Source: Sialis fuliginosa
Lineage: Eukaryota > Arthropoda > Insecta > Megaloptera > Sialidae
Assembly (NCBI GenBank): GCA_961205875.1
Contig: OY540815.1
Location: 7,998,001-8,062,000 of the forward strand
Reading direction: 5' to 3'
Length of the DNA: 64,000 bases
Position 1 is the first letter of the stretch; each line of letters opens with the position of its first letter. Shown one piece after another: positions 24,505 through 35,104 of this stretch. Below the pieces are notes generated by a model. It did no database searches. It had not been told where the DNA came from and worked only from the letters and a program-made list of their open reading frames with translations. Both the position numbers and the translations under genes were made by a program.

Positions 24505-25205
24505 GCAAGTAATATATATGTATGTTTATTTTTATTTTTTATTATTTGATATAAATGTCGGCTGGATCTTCTCCTCTTCCGACAGCTCTTCATGTATTGT
24601 TTTTTTGGGGGGGGGAGGGGGTCACGGGGACACAAGATGGATTTAGGATGTTGCTGATGCGCCGATCATCGCAGGATAAGACGTACTGGGTGGTCATATT
24701 AACAGGATTGGGGTATTTGGTTGACTAAGGAAGGGTATGACATATATTTGTTTTTGATTAATCTTCTATTTGCTGTTGTTGTTGTTATATTGTTAATTTA
24801 GTTTTGTTGATAAATTCGAATAGTTTATTATATAATTTTGTGTTTTGTAGTAATTCTTGTATTCTGGAATTTCCCTGAAGGTTGCATCTCTTTCACTTTT
24901 CCAGATGGGACATTTTAAAATTAAATGCTCAGCATTAGCTATGCTTGTATTATCGCATTTGCATGTGTTCGTAGTGGTGATTTTTATTTTGTGCTGGTAT
25001 TCTGGTGTGAATGCGTGATTGAATCGAAGTCGAATGACTGCACTTATTATTATTATTCTTCTAGGTTTTTTTTATGTTTTAGAACCATGGTGTTGTAGGA
25101 ATTGTTGGTTGAAATTTTTCATGGAAACCACCTTTTGATTGGAGTGAGAGCTGGTAGTGGTATTGCCATTTTTCTTTTATCTTCTTGTGTGTTTATAAAA
25201 GTTGT
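24505..25205 (-). mobile_element. Decayed non-LTR retrotransposon (LINE), 3' part
   Basis: On the minus strand this runs from degenerate coding sequence, through a readable C-terminal frame (24,794-25,072), to a 3' region with a C-rich patch (the plus-strand G-run near 24,607) and an A-rich end near 24,520-24,545. A family B MITE lies directly against its 5' side at 25,215. In-frame stops upstream of 25,072 show that it is dead. It is 5' truncated. Confidence 0.7.
24794..25072 (-). pseudogene. LINE ORF2 C-terminal fragment (Cys-rich tail)
   Basis: The translated minus-strand frame includes VIRLRFNHAFTPEYQHK, then a TCKCDN patch and AEHLILKCPIWKSERD, ending at a TAA. The order R-x-R-x-NH, C-x-C, then EH-x(4)-CP is the conserved C-terminal Cys/His region that follows the RNase H-like or linker part of I/Jockey/R1-group LINE ORF2 proteins. 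About 92 codons remain of a protein normally over 1,000 residues. A stop (TTA on the plus strand, 25,073-25,075) blocks the frame upstream. It is non-functional. Confidence 0.7.
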
Positions 25206-25214
25206 AATATTATA

Positions 25215-25425
25215 AGGTACTGGCACCAGTCTTGAACGTTTTAAGAGCAAGACATACTGTCTTTTGGGATTGATGGATTTGTAATTCTCATGTTACTATT
25301 ATAATAAAACAACTACATCTTTATTAAATCAATTTAATTATCAAAATAATTGTTTTCTCTCCAGTAATCAACAACGTAAAACCAGTAATGAACACTAAGT
25401 GATGAACACTCAAAAAGTAACGAGT
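25215..25425 (-). mobile_element. Family B MITE, half copy
   Basis: It starts AGGTACTGGCACCAGTCTTG after a TA. The interior then follows the reverse-orientation copy at 40,889 (AGAGCAAG, AATAAAACAA, CCAGTAATGAACACT). Similarity fades near 25,420, and the second terminal repeat is absent, so the copy is truncated. Confidence 0.75.
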
Positions 25426-25769
25426 AAATTAGTATATTCAATAAAACTAAAAGAAATGATCTTAACATCTGTAGACAAAATTATATGTATTTATGATATT
25501 TGTTCGCACGTTTTTCCCATTTTTAGTACTATTGATGTAGAAAAATATTATTAATTAAAATTGATTATAAAAACAGTAAAAAAAACCTACTATAGTTGAT
25601 GCAGTCTTCATTCTTCTACCAAAAATATAACAAACGCTGTTATATAACAACATTTTATACTTAATTAATAAGAAAAAGTAAAAATACATCTCTTATACTA
25701 ACCACATTATGAGAATACAGTTACGCGGTAAGAAATAATAATTAAATTTGTGCCTTATCACTTATATAA

Positions 25770-25945
25770 AAACTTTTATGACCCTAACTGCAAAACGGTT
25801 GGCATGACTGATGACTCTGTTGGACAGACAGGTCACGGCATGTACGAATATATACACAGAGCTTTGTGGAACGGCCACTGGTGGCAGCACGTGCCGCTTG
25901 TAATTCGTCACACTGAAAACAGTCGGTTCGGTTCTTTTTATATAT
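25770..25945 (-). promoter_or_regulatory. Candidate core promoter and GC-richer exon-like island (minus)
   Basis: Read on the minus strand, TATATAAAAAGAAC (25,944-25,931) is followed by TTTTCAGTG, whose A lies at 25,914, 30 bases after the first T of the TATA-like box. TCAGTG-type initiators and this spacing match arthropod core promoters. The next 140 bases downstream are much GC-richer than the surroundings and include an E-box, CACGTG (25,889-25,894). No downstream gene could be traced. A TATA-like string can arise by chance in AT-rich DNA, so this is a hypothesis. Confidence 0.3.
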
Positions 25946-25989
25946 AAAAATATGTAGCTTGTCAGGTAGAAATGTATTAGTAAGTACAA

Positions 25990-26727
25990 CAGAGGCGTTC
26001 AATGAAATGTTTATTGTATCGTTTCTACCGTTAGGTATTTTTTAATTTCCTGATCGTATAGAGAATGAAAATGATTATGATTATCTCGATTATTATTTTA
26101 GTTTTTTTTTATTGAGATCCCCCATCTTATTCTAACCCTTATTTGATTTTTTTTATAACGTGACAATTTTTTACCCGGAGACGAGGTTTTTTTGTTCAAT
26201 TTGTCTTCACCTACCAAATCTATGATCAAATAAGAATATTAAACGGAGATTTTGAAAATAACAAAACGTTTACATATTTAAATTTCTTGAATTGTCAGAT
26301 TTCATTTGGTACCTCATCTGCAGAGATTGTCACACTCAAATAGAGCCAAATATAAAAAAAAATCTTTTTATAACTAGCTAAATGACTATTGATTTAGTAT
26401 TTACTATAATTATGCCAAATTCAGAAGTTAGAAGACCATGATAGAATATAAAAAAAGAAAATCGTTATACAAAAGATATTATATTCTGTATTGATATCAA
26501 AATTAAATTATATTTATAATATGTACACCACTGACGACCACAAATTATTTTATAGATACCATTTCTTTTCTATAGAAATATTGATGATACAAGTAACCGC
26601 TATGTATATAATTTAAAAAAGAAGGAAATTGTAAATAATTTGAATTTTGAAAAATCCATTAGCGTCTTCTACATTGTACAAGTATTAACTGTTCAAATAC
26701 ACATAGATAATAATAGATATCGGTTTC
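25990..26727. other. AT-rich stretch, nothing identified
   Basis: No gene. The block TTTACATATTTAAATTTCTT then GAAT near 26,270 recurs near 29,705, too short to define a repeat. Confidence 0.35.
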
Positions 26728-26730
26728 TTA

Positions 26731-28243
26731 GGCCGTTTTTCCACACACCGGCAAAACTGGTGCCGGTGCCGGTTGCAATGTAATCAAATCAGAGCTTTTT
26801 TTCTTTCTGGCTAATTTGCCGGTGACGACACCGGCACCGTCAAATTCTGTTATCGTTGAATTCGACAGTCGGATAAGAACCTTACAATCAACAGAGGATG
26901 TACCCAATACTGCCTTTTTAGGGTTCCGAAGAAACCCTATTAATATCGCTTTGTCGTCCGTCCGTATGTCCGTCCGTCCGTCCTTTTCACTCAAAGCTAA
27001 ATAGCTCGTTAACTATATAAGCTAGAAACTTGAAATTTTTACTGAACATGTAAAATGACACCCTCTAGTAAAATACGTACAAATTTATTGAATAAATAAT
27101 TTTTCAGGGGGGGCAATAAGGAGCTAAAGCTAGGTAAAAAAAATATTTTTTTTATACCAAGGCATGTGGCACGTTAAAATGTATAACCAAACAAGCGGAA
27201 TTTGACCCTTTTTTTTATTTTTTTTCTAAATCAAAAATGGTGCCTGTAGGGGGCTTTAAAGCAAATCCAAAAAAACAAAAAAATTGTATACCAAGACCTG
27301 TCACAATTTACGTCTCAATTAGTAGAATATGCCCCTATTTTTTATATTTTTTCTAACTCAAAAATGGCGCCTGTAGGGGGCTAAAAGCAGTATTTTATTT
27401 TGTCCCCCCCCCCCTCTAACTCTGTAACTACCGGCTAAAAAAATCTGAAAAAAATTTGGTAACGAGGTTTTGGTGGGACTACCAACGACAAATACTAAAG
27501 TCAACAATATAATTTTAAATTTTGGAATAATAGGGAGGGGTGTAAGAGAATTTAAAAATTTTATTTTCATATCTAGGCATGTGATATGTCAAAATGTACA
27601 TCTCAATTCGTAGAACATGACTATATTTTTTATTTTTTTTCTAACTCAAAAATGGCGCCTGTAGGGGGCTAAAAGCAGTGTTTTATTTTGCCCCCCCCCC
27701 CCCCCCCCCCCATTCTATCTCTGTAACTACTGGCTCAAAAAATCTGAAAAAAATTTGGTAACGAGGCTTTGGTGGGACTACCAACGACAAATACTAAAGT
27801 CAACAATATAATTTTAAATTTTGGAATTATAGGGAGGGGCGTCATAAATTTTTTTTCGATATCTAGGCATGTGGTATGTCAAAATATAGATCTCAATTAG
27901 TAGAACTTGACACTTTTTTATATTTAAACTTTAACTTAAAAATGCACCTGTAAGTGGTTCCAAACATTTCACGTAGTACGTACTTCGGAACCCTTATGGC
28001 ATACACTCGTGTATGTCTTGCCCGAATTATTTATATTTGTGATTTATAAATGTACTTTCTTCTGAGGTATAATAATCCAAGAAGGTAACGCTTGTTGAAC
28101 ACTACAGACATGTTTCTATTACCACAGCTAGAACTCAACTGCACCGGCACTGAGAATGCCGGTGTGTAGAAAAAGAGCCATGGTCGTTGCCGGTGCCTTC
28201 ACCGACAACGGCACCGAGTTTACCGGTAAATGGAAAAACGGCC
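26731..28243 (+). mobile_element. PIF/Harbinger-like MITE, interrupted
   Basis: The ends are GGCCGTTTTTCCACACACC and GGTAAATGGAAAAACGGCC, flanked by TTA on both sides (26,728-26,730 and 28,244-28,246). A 3-bp TWA duplication with GGC-type ends is characteristic of PIF/Harbinger. Both subterminal parts carry repeated GCCGGTGCCGG-like motifs. A family C repeat (26,920-28,028) interrupts it. Without that insert the element is about 400 bp and non-coding. A rearranged relative is at 34,575-35,104. Confidence 0.85.
26920..28028 (-). mobile_element. Family C repeat inserted in the Harbinger-like MITE, expanded
   Basis: It begins (plus strand) AGGGTTCCGAAGAAACCC and ends CTTCGGAACCCTTATGGCAT, then a hairpin (ATACAC, two bases, GTGTAT) and TTGCCCGAATT. 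The interior holds a tandem duplication of about 288 bp: AAAAATGGCGCCTGTAGGGG occurs at about 27,359 and 27,648. It also has a run of 21 C at 27,691-27,711. The host MITE reads straight through at 34,905-34,940 (CTGCCTTTTTTATATTTGTG), which fixes the insertion limits. It is non-coding. Confidence 0.83.
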
Positions 28244-28249
28244 TTAGGG

Positions 28250-30763
28250 TGAATTTATAAAACGAATATACTGCATTATTGATCCGTATGGAATGTAATA
28301 CGATTATTCTATAACAAAACAAATACACTTATTTAGAAAAATATGCTTTGAAGAGAATTAACATTTACGATACAATTTCGAATTTTTAAAACATGAAAAG
28401 CATATTATTTATAAAAGTATTTATGTAAAGGTAAAATATAATTAAGAAACTGTTTGAGTGCAAAAAAATAGCATTGCATCAAAATATTTATACGTAAAGA
28501 CCAATTACCCACAGAGCCATAATTGGGGGTGCAAAAGAACTATTCAGACCGTCAAAGTTCAGTCACGTGACCAGTTTTAACACTCATCATGAGAAGGCTT
28601 TCACTTGTAAAAAAAATCTTTTATACCCCAAGAAAAATATAAAAGTACATTCATTATAAAAAAACATAACAAACGAGTTATCTAGACAATTATAATGAAT
28701 ACATTAACAACTTTATAACAAAAAAGTCTTTGAAAAACTAAAAATTAAAAAAATTGTGAATTAAACAAAAAAACGGAATCTTTTCATCAGACAATGTAGA
28801 ACAACAAAAAACAGTACAGCGCACTGTTGCAGCATGTATAAACAAGTGGCTTGGTCGACGTAATTTTTGTGAACGTGAGATGAACTTTTATGTAATAGTG
28901 GATATAATTAAATTTCTGCAGTAGGTACACAGAACACAGTAACGGTCAAAGCAGTAACTTTGAGAGCACCGCTGGTTGGCCCGCGTTAGTAACCCTTTAA
29001 CACACAAAATACATAGTCATATAATGCAAACATCTAACTATGAATAGTCAATATGAGAGAATATTTTGTCAAATTACATTTGGGCGAGTCCAGACTACCG
29101 CTACTTTTACTAACTTTTTTGATTTATTTATTTTTTGCGTAAAAAGTTCACTTCTTGATAAATTGACGCCTAAATGGTAAGTAACAATAAGAAAGAACAC
29201 ATTTTTCATTATTACACATTATTGTAAAAATCACTTAACATTTAATAACTCCAAGCAATGAATGAATTATCTAGCTTCATTTTTATATTTACATCTACGG
29301 TACAGTATACAAAAAACACATCAATGGAATAAGAGATTTTGAAGATTTACCTGATTTAATAATTTTGCTTAAATAGCCTTCCGAAATTTGTAACAGCCGT
29401 TACAGGTACTTATGAGTATTTTACAAATCTAATAAGTGTGCATAATATTCTCCTTTTAACATAGTGAAGTTAATAAAAAAAATCAGTTCCTTTCCAGGTG
29501 TTATTTCATATTATTTTATATTAATATCAAAAATATCATTTTGATTAGCATAAACTTGTAAAATCAATTTCATGGACTCACCCATTTTTTAACACACACA
29601 ATGACACAAGATATAACACATATTTTACAGATTTCAAAGCATTCAAATATTAACTAGTTAAAAACAAAGAAACAGTTCAATTAGTCGAAAAAGTGACAGT
29701 ATGTTTACATATTTAAATTCCTTGAATAGTGATTAAACATTTTTTTGCAATCCATTTCCCCCTAAAAATACGTCAAAATCTTATAATTTAATTTTTATAA
29801 CTCATTGTCAGATCGATTTTTGGTACGCAATACTGAAACCATTTTTGTATCTCCCAGCATACGTAAGCAAATATTTTTAAAGAAAAATTCGTTTCGTAAA
29901 AGGTTAACATTCAAAGTTTTGTATATATCCATCGTTGACATACTTCATTAAAGCGTGTTTGTAAGTTTCTATGTAAACTGCTGATAAAAAAGCGACAATG
30001 TTTTGGCACATCACGGCCCGTTCAAAGTATAAAACAAATTTTTTGCACACAAAAACATGTACTGTATTAAAAATATTACAATCACTTTTATGTTGGTGTA
30101 GGTTTTCATTGTAATTAACACTACATCACTTATTGTATTCTTTTTCAGAATAAACTTGATTTGTGAAATTGTATTTGGTATTTTTAACAAAAGAAAAAAT
30201 GTACGATTCAAGATAAATCGATACATGAAAAGAAAAGAGGATTTATTTAAAAGGAAATAAGCTATTGAAATATATTTTTACTTGTTTATTACACAATATA
30301 TGAAGTTTTCAGGGTACTTTTTAGTTCATTGTATGCATTTTTTTGATTATCATCCTTCTTTTCAGACACCAAATACATTATTTTGTCGAATATATACCAT
30401 TAATATATTTTTATTGTACTCATTTTACTTAAAAATTTATTTTGGAACCCTTCTAGCAGATAATATTTTACTTATCCTAATTATTAAAAACGCATTATGT
30501 GGAAGTAAACAAAATTTTTTTCACGAAATAAAATTTTATTTTATTCCACCAAACCGGTAAATATAATCAAAAATACATGAAATTAAAAAAAAAAATGTTG
30601 AGGTTAACAAGTACATTTTCTGCATATAATCTGTATGTTGCAGTATAGACAGAATTGCCCCATTACCCCCGAGCAATTCCCTATCCAGTGTATAATCCAT
30701 GTCGAGAGTAGGATGTGTATTGTGTATATTTGGTTACAACTGGCTGTATCTAATGATATATCA
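28250..30763. other. 2.5-kb AT-rich stretch, nothing identified
   Basis: No gene, no inverted repeats of note, and no second copies in the window. Slightly GC-richer patches occur near 28,500-28,600 and 28,800-29,000 but give no meaningful frame. ORFs at 30,011-30,226 and 30,282-30,560 are AT-driven. Confidence 0.5.
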
Positions 30764-31247
30764 CAGCGGTTCTTAAACATATGTAGTCTAGGGACCCCAT
30801 TTTGAACAATTATTTCTCAGGGACCCCCTCTCTGCAGGGGTTATTTTAAGAAAATTTTAAAACTGCAAGACCTTATTTTTTGCTCCATACTTACAATTTT
30901 TGCTTTTCAACTGCAATGATCATTGTTTTTCGCATTACATTTCTTACATTTTTTGTTTTTACAACTGCAATGACCTTTTTTCCACACATTTTATTATTTT
31001 ATTTATTTATTAAATATTGTTTCAATTTTTGCACTCCACAAATTTGCTTTTACAACTGCATTTTTACAACTGCAGAAACAAGCTACTCACTAAAAATAAC
31101 CCCTGCCTCCCTGATAGAAAAACAAAGAAAGTCGTTAGATACTAATTAATCACTGATAAATAGAAATGTAAAAGTACTTTAATTTATGCCAAACATGTTT
31201 CACGGAATCCCACAAAAGATTCGCGTACCCTAGTTTAAGAACCGCTG
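30764..31247. mobile_element. hAT-like non-autonomous element
   Basis: The ends are CAGCGGTTCTTAAAC and GTTTAAGAACCGCTG, a perfect 15-bp inverted pair of the common hAT CAGNGGTTCT type. A subterminal inverted pair, CAGGGGTTATTTT near 30,836 and AAAATAACCCCTG near 31,096, lies inside. The centre repeats TTTTTACAACTGCA several times. A fragment of the same interior is at 38,205-38,300. No clean 8-bp duplication is visible, so the insertion is probably old. Confidence 0.75.
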
Positions 31248-31369
31248 ATATTATATCACATAATATAAAATTTAAAATCAAAAATTCATATCAACTTAAA
31301 AAAATATTACATTAATATGGACTCGATTGATATACATAGGTACTCTACCCAATTCTTGATTCTGAAAAT

Positions 31370-31442
31370 ACGAATTTGTTGTAGAATTTTTTCGCAGAAC
31401 TCTTTAAAAATTCTGCAGAACCCCGGTTGAAGACCGTTGCAA
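31370..31442. repeat. Second hAT-like end fragment
   Basis: The sequence CAGAACCCCGGTTGAAGACC then GTTG is the reverse of a CAACGGTCTTCAACCGGGGT end, the same family style as the element just upstream. Only one end is seen. Confidence 0.45.
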
Positions 31443-31449
31443 ATCGAAA

Positions 31450-32016
31450 GAAACTTAACCGTATCATAGTATATTAAATTATGAAATTCGAAATACACAT
31501 AAGCATCACAAATTTAAAAACCCATTCTGGGATAGAGAAAAAAACAAGTAGGTACTTTAATTTATAACTGTATTTCAAAACATTCAATTTTTATACCTGT
31601 TACATATACGTATCATGCATTCAGTTTTTATTACTTAACATTTTTTACATAGCATATATCCATTCTCAAACAACATATAAATAACGTCCATCAAACTTAA
31701 GAAAATGTATATACCGTGAGGAAAAATATTACGTGCGAAAAAAGAACTTATTGATGTGTATAAAATGACCGACATGTTCAAAAGGCAATCCGCTTTAGTA
31801 TTCCGTACAGCGCTTCATTGTAGGGTGTCTGCGATGAGTTTTAATTATTTGCTAGTTGTAAAAGTTACAAAGTCGCTTGGTTAGTGCTAACAATATTCGG
31901 AATGCGTTCTTAGAAAAACAAAAAACTGTACACTATCGTTTACAATAAAGACGTCCCGAAGACAATACACTCAAATCCAGTTTTTGTTGAATTTTATAGT
32001 AGTTGATTTATGGAGT
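31450..32016. other. Unassigned sequence
   Basis: Moderately AT-rich without repeat partners. Nothing supports a gene. Confidence 0.35.
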
Positions 32017-32017
32017 T

Positions 32018-33091
32018 AGGTACTGGCACCAGTCTTGGATCCAGTGTTAGACTCTTGTTTAATTAAATGTACTAAATTAGAAATATTTGTTGATATTTGA
32101 TTACCGCCCATTACTGCATCATAATCTATACACACTTAACTGTAATACAGCTTATTTTGATGACAATCGGCCAGTGGATGTCAAAATGGTGGACATTTAA
32201 ACTAATTATTAGTGTAATCTATTTATTAATTATTATATAATATTAACATACCATCTATTTAAATTTTTCTCTTTAAATTTTGAAATAAAAAATACTCCTC
32301 TGAAACTTCGTGAGTGGATTCATTTTGGCGTAACCTACAACTTTTTTATCTTCAAAAATTCTGAGAATTGGGGCGTTTTTGATGTGGCATGCGTCAAACA
32401 TGTCAATTTAACGATAGTTATAGGAAATTTACGAATAACCCTTTCTTTTTTACTTGAATTACAAGATTTTATAATGCAAACAACGGGAAATATATTGAAC
32501 TACAAAAATATTGGGGCATTTAGCGAGACCTACACCCTCAACATGTCAAATTCATGATGTTATGTAATTTATAAATAACCGGCTGATTTTTTCACAATTG
32601 CTAAATAAATAATAGTAAAATGTTATGGTTATACTGGCATACAAAAATCAAGGGTCTTTTGTCCTGACCTACGCCCTAAACATGTTTGACGCATGCCACA
32701 TCAAAAACGCCCCAATTCTCAGAATTTTCAAAAATAAAAAAGTTGTAGGTTACGCCAAAATGAATCCACTCACGAAGTTTCAGAGGAGCATTTTTTATTT
32801 CAAAATTTAAAGCCGGGACCGAGGACTATTATTTTATAACTTTTGTGGCGTTGTAATTATCATTTTGTAATCATTAGCAAGTTTCTACCAACTGGGTGCC
32901 TATTATTGGTTTTACTTTATCCATTACTGAAGAAAAAAACATAAACAAAATTAAAGGTAATTGGTAATTAAATTGATTTTATAAAAAAAAGTACTTATTA
33001 TGATTTTATAAGAATTATAAAAAATAAGCTCGTCAATCCCAAAAATCAGTATACCTTGCTCTTAAATCGGCCAAGAATGTTGCCAGTACCT
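32018..33091 (+). mobile_element. Family B MITE, split by a foldback element
   Basis: The ends are AGGTACTGGCACCAGTCTTG and GTTGCCAGTACCT, with TA on the right. The left part matches 7,143 onward (TTAATTAAATGTACT, GATATTTGATTAC) and the right part matches the other end of the family. About 540 bases at 32,272-32,811 have no counterpart in the other copies and form a separate inverted-repeat element. Confidence 0.82.
32272..32811. mobile_element. 540-bp foldback element with 132-bp arms
   Basis: The left arm 32,272-32,403 and right arm 32,680-32,811 are inverted copies with very few differences. They share TTTCAAAATTTAAA at the outer edge and GATGTGGCATGCGTCAAACA at the inner edge. The spacer holds degenerate direct repeats of a unit containing GACCTACACCCTCAACATGT (about 32,527 and 32,665) related to the inner arm. 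The plus-strand frame 32,625-32,810 is a by-product of the arm. It is nested in a family B MITE. Confidence 0.83.
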
Positions 33092-33094
33092 TAT

Positions 33095-33606
33095 AGAGGT
33101 ATAACTTATGTTTTCAGAAACATAATTTCTAACTTTCTAGCTAGAACTCATGCACTCGGGTTTCTTACTGACAATCTTGTCTTGTGAAAATTGAAACCAT
33201 CTCGTCTCTGTTTCATCTCGTACAAGTAATTTACTGAGACCGAGGTCGAGAGGTCTCGGCTTCATATGAATTTTTTTCTCGTTTATTTTTAAACAAAAAA
33301 ATGAAATAAAACGAATTTTAAATATTTCTCTATAATTATTAATTTACATTAGTTTAAAAAGACATCAATACTCATATTTGGTCAAATAATGTTAAAAATA
33401 GAAAAATAATAACTGTAGATATTGTTCTACAGCCCCCCTCCCTGTCTGTTTCGGTCAATGGTATGATATACAACATTAAGCATCTAGAATCATAAACGTT
33501 TTAATACTAATTATATTATTGATAATATCTTAAAACCGAAACTTTCGATCTTATCTGTAGTCAAAATTTTATTACAATTAATATTAGTACTATATTATAT
33601 TATTAA
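33095..33606. other. Unassigned sequence
   Basis: It contains a patch with GAGACCGAGGTCGAGAGGTC near 33,237, which may be the edge of an old transposon. No second copy. Confidence 0.3.
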
Positions 33607-33609
33607 TAA

Positions 33610-34054
33610 GCCCGGTATTATACAAACGGTTCCAGGCTAGCGTCCGGGAGACATAGGGAGGTGTTTTAGTCGGGAGTCCACACGGTAGGAGTCCGACACT
33701 GGGGGCTGCTTATAGTAGCCCCCATGCGTAAACTGCATTTCACCTCCCACAAAAAAAAAATAAAAAATTATACAGAATTTGCAGGGCTGCAAACGCAAAT
33801 TAGCTCCCAGCTAACGCTATCTACTAGGTATTAAATATAAATGACAGCACATTTACAGATGTAGCGAATGAAATCAAACATATTATAATGACTTTGACGC
33901 AGAAATCAGGGACTTAAAATAAGTGCTGCCAAAACATTTATTACCACTGTTTTAAAATATCGAGCCATTTAATTACAATTTTACACCTATTAGATAGCGT
34001 TAGCTGGGAGCCAATTTGCATTTGCAGCCAAGCAAAATCTTTATAATACCGAGC
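33610..34054. mobile_element. MITE with long inverted repeats, interrupted
   Basis: The outer ends GCCCGGTATTATA and TATAATACCGAGC are followed inward by GCTGCAAACGCAAATTAGCT then CCCAGCTAACGC on the left, and the inverse (GCGTTAGCTGGGAGC then CAATTTGCATTTGCAGC) on the right. With the retroelement insert 33,625-33,766 and one duplicated target removed, the left arm lines up continuously with the right arm over more than 60 bp. The original element is about 295 bp and non-coding. The class is unresolved. Confidence 0.8.
33625..33766 (+). mobile_element. Short poly-A retroelement (SINE or truncated LINE tail)
   Basis: This 142-bp GC-richer segment ends in CACCTCCCAC and a tail of A's broken by one T. 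It is flanked by the exact 8-bp direct repeat ATTATACA (33,617-33,624 and 33,767-33,774). Poly-A plus a target duplication shows target-primed retrotransposition. It contains GTTTTAGTCGGGAGTCC and GGTAGGAGTCCGACAC, a wording seen at LINE or SINE 3' ends of insects. No tRNA-type promoter is visible, so a 5'-truncated LINE tail is as likely as a SINE. Confidence 0.78.
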
Positions 34055-34059
34055 ATTAA

Positions 34060-34571
34060 AAATATATATAAATGTTATAAATAAACAAAAAATAAGTAAT
34101 TACAAAGTAAAAAGTTTTTTTTTGTTTCTATTTGAATTGATTGATCAAAGTACCAAGATTATTATATAACTAATTATAAGTATATAATAATTATATAATT
34201 ATAATATATTGATATCGTATAGGAACATAAATAAAATTTAATATATTCACATTTATATTTACATAAAATTAATATGTCATTTTTTCACTTATTTATACAA
34301 GGAAATGTTACATTTGAAATATATAGGAAATTATCCCTGTCATGTAAAATAATAAACAGTTTAGATTTACTACAAACAAACGCTTCCTGCATAATATAAT
34401 TAATACATAATATCTGATATGAAATAATTTATTATTTATCTAACAATAAAGCCGTATCTTCATAAAGTACATGGAGATACATTCTTCCATAACAGCGCTA
34501 TTTGAATATAAATAAACAAGATACATCAAGTAGGTACTTATAAATAATTTTATACAGCTATTTAAAGACAC
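34060..34571. other. Extremely AT-rich stretch, nothing identified
   Basis: No gene or repeat partner seen. Confidence 0.4.
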
Positions 34572-34574
34572 TAA

Positions 34575-35104
34575 GGCCGTTTTTCCACACTCAGTGCCGG
34601 TGCAGTTGAGTTCTAGCTGTGATGATAGAAACATGTATGCAGTGTTCAATAAGCGTTAACTTTTTAAAAATATAACAAAAGGCAATATAAAGAAGGCAGT
34701 ATTTGGTACATCCTCTGTTGACTGTAAGGTACTTATCCGATTATTGAGTTCAATGCCGGCAGCATTTGACGGTGCCGGTAACTAAGTTATCGGCACCGGT
34801 TGCAATGTAATCAAATCAGAGCTTTTCCAAGTGTACCGGCGTCAAATGCTGCCGACGTTGAACTCAGCAGTCGGATAAGTATCTTACAGTCAACAGAGGA
34901 TGTACCCAATACTGCCTTTTTTATATTTGTGATTTATATATGTATCTACTTCCTTCTGAGGTATAATAATCCGAGAAGGTAACGCTTGTTGAATACTACA
35001 GACATGTTTTTATCACCACAGCTAGAACTCAACTGCACCGGCAATGACAATGCCTATATGTGGAAAAAGAGCCATGGTCGGTGCCGGTGCCGTCGCTGGC
35101 ACGA
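34575..35104. mobile_element. Inverted dimer of the Harbinger-like MITE
   Basis: It starts after TAA with GGCCGTTTTTCCACACTCAG and runs in reverse orientation of the 26,731 element through TTGAGTTCTAGCTGTG and GGTACATCCTCTGTTGAC. It turns near 34,795 and then runs forward through CAACAGAGGATGTACCCAAT, GCTTGTTGAATACTACAGAC and CTAGAACTCAACTGCACCGG. The right terminal repeat is missing; similarity stops at about 35,104. The forward half shows the uninterrupted target of the family C insertion. It is non-coding. Confidence 0.82.

Noticed and set aside
26728..26994. Minus-strand 88-codon ORF as a gene
   Set aside because: It spans the Harbinger-like MITE end and the junction with the family C insert, so it is an artefact of the nested repeats.
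30880..31149. 89-codon ORF with repeated TTAMxF-like blocks
   Set aside because: The frame reads the short tandem repeats inside a hAT-like element and has no independent support.
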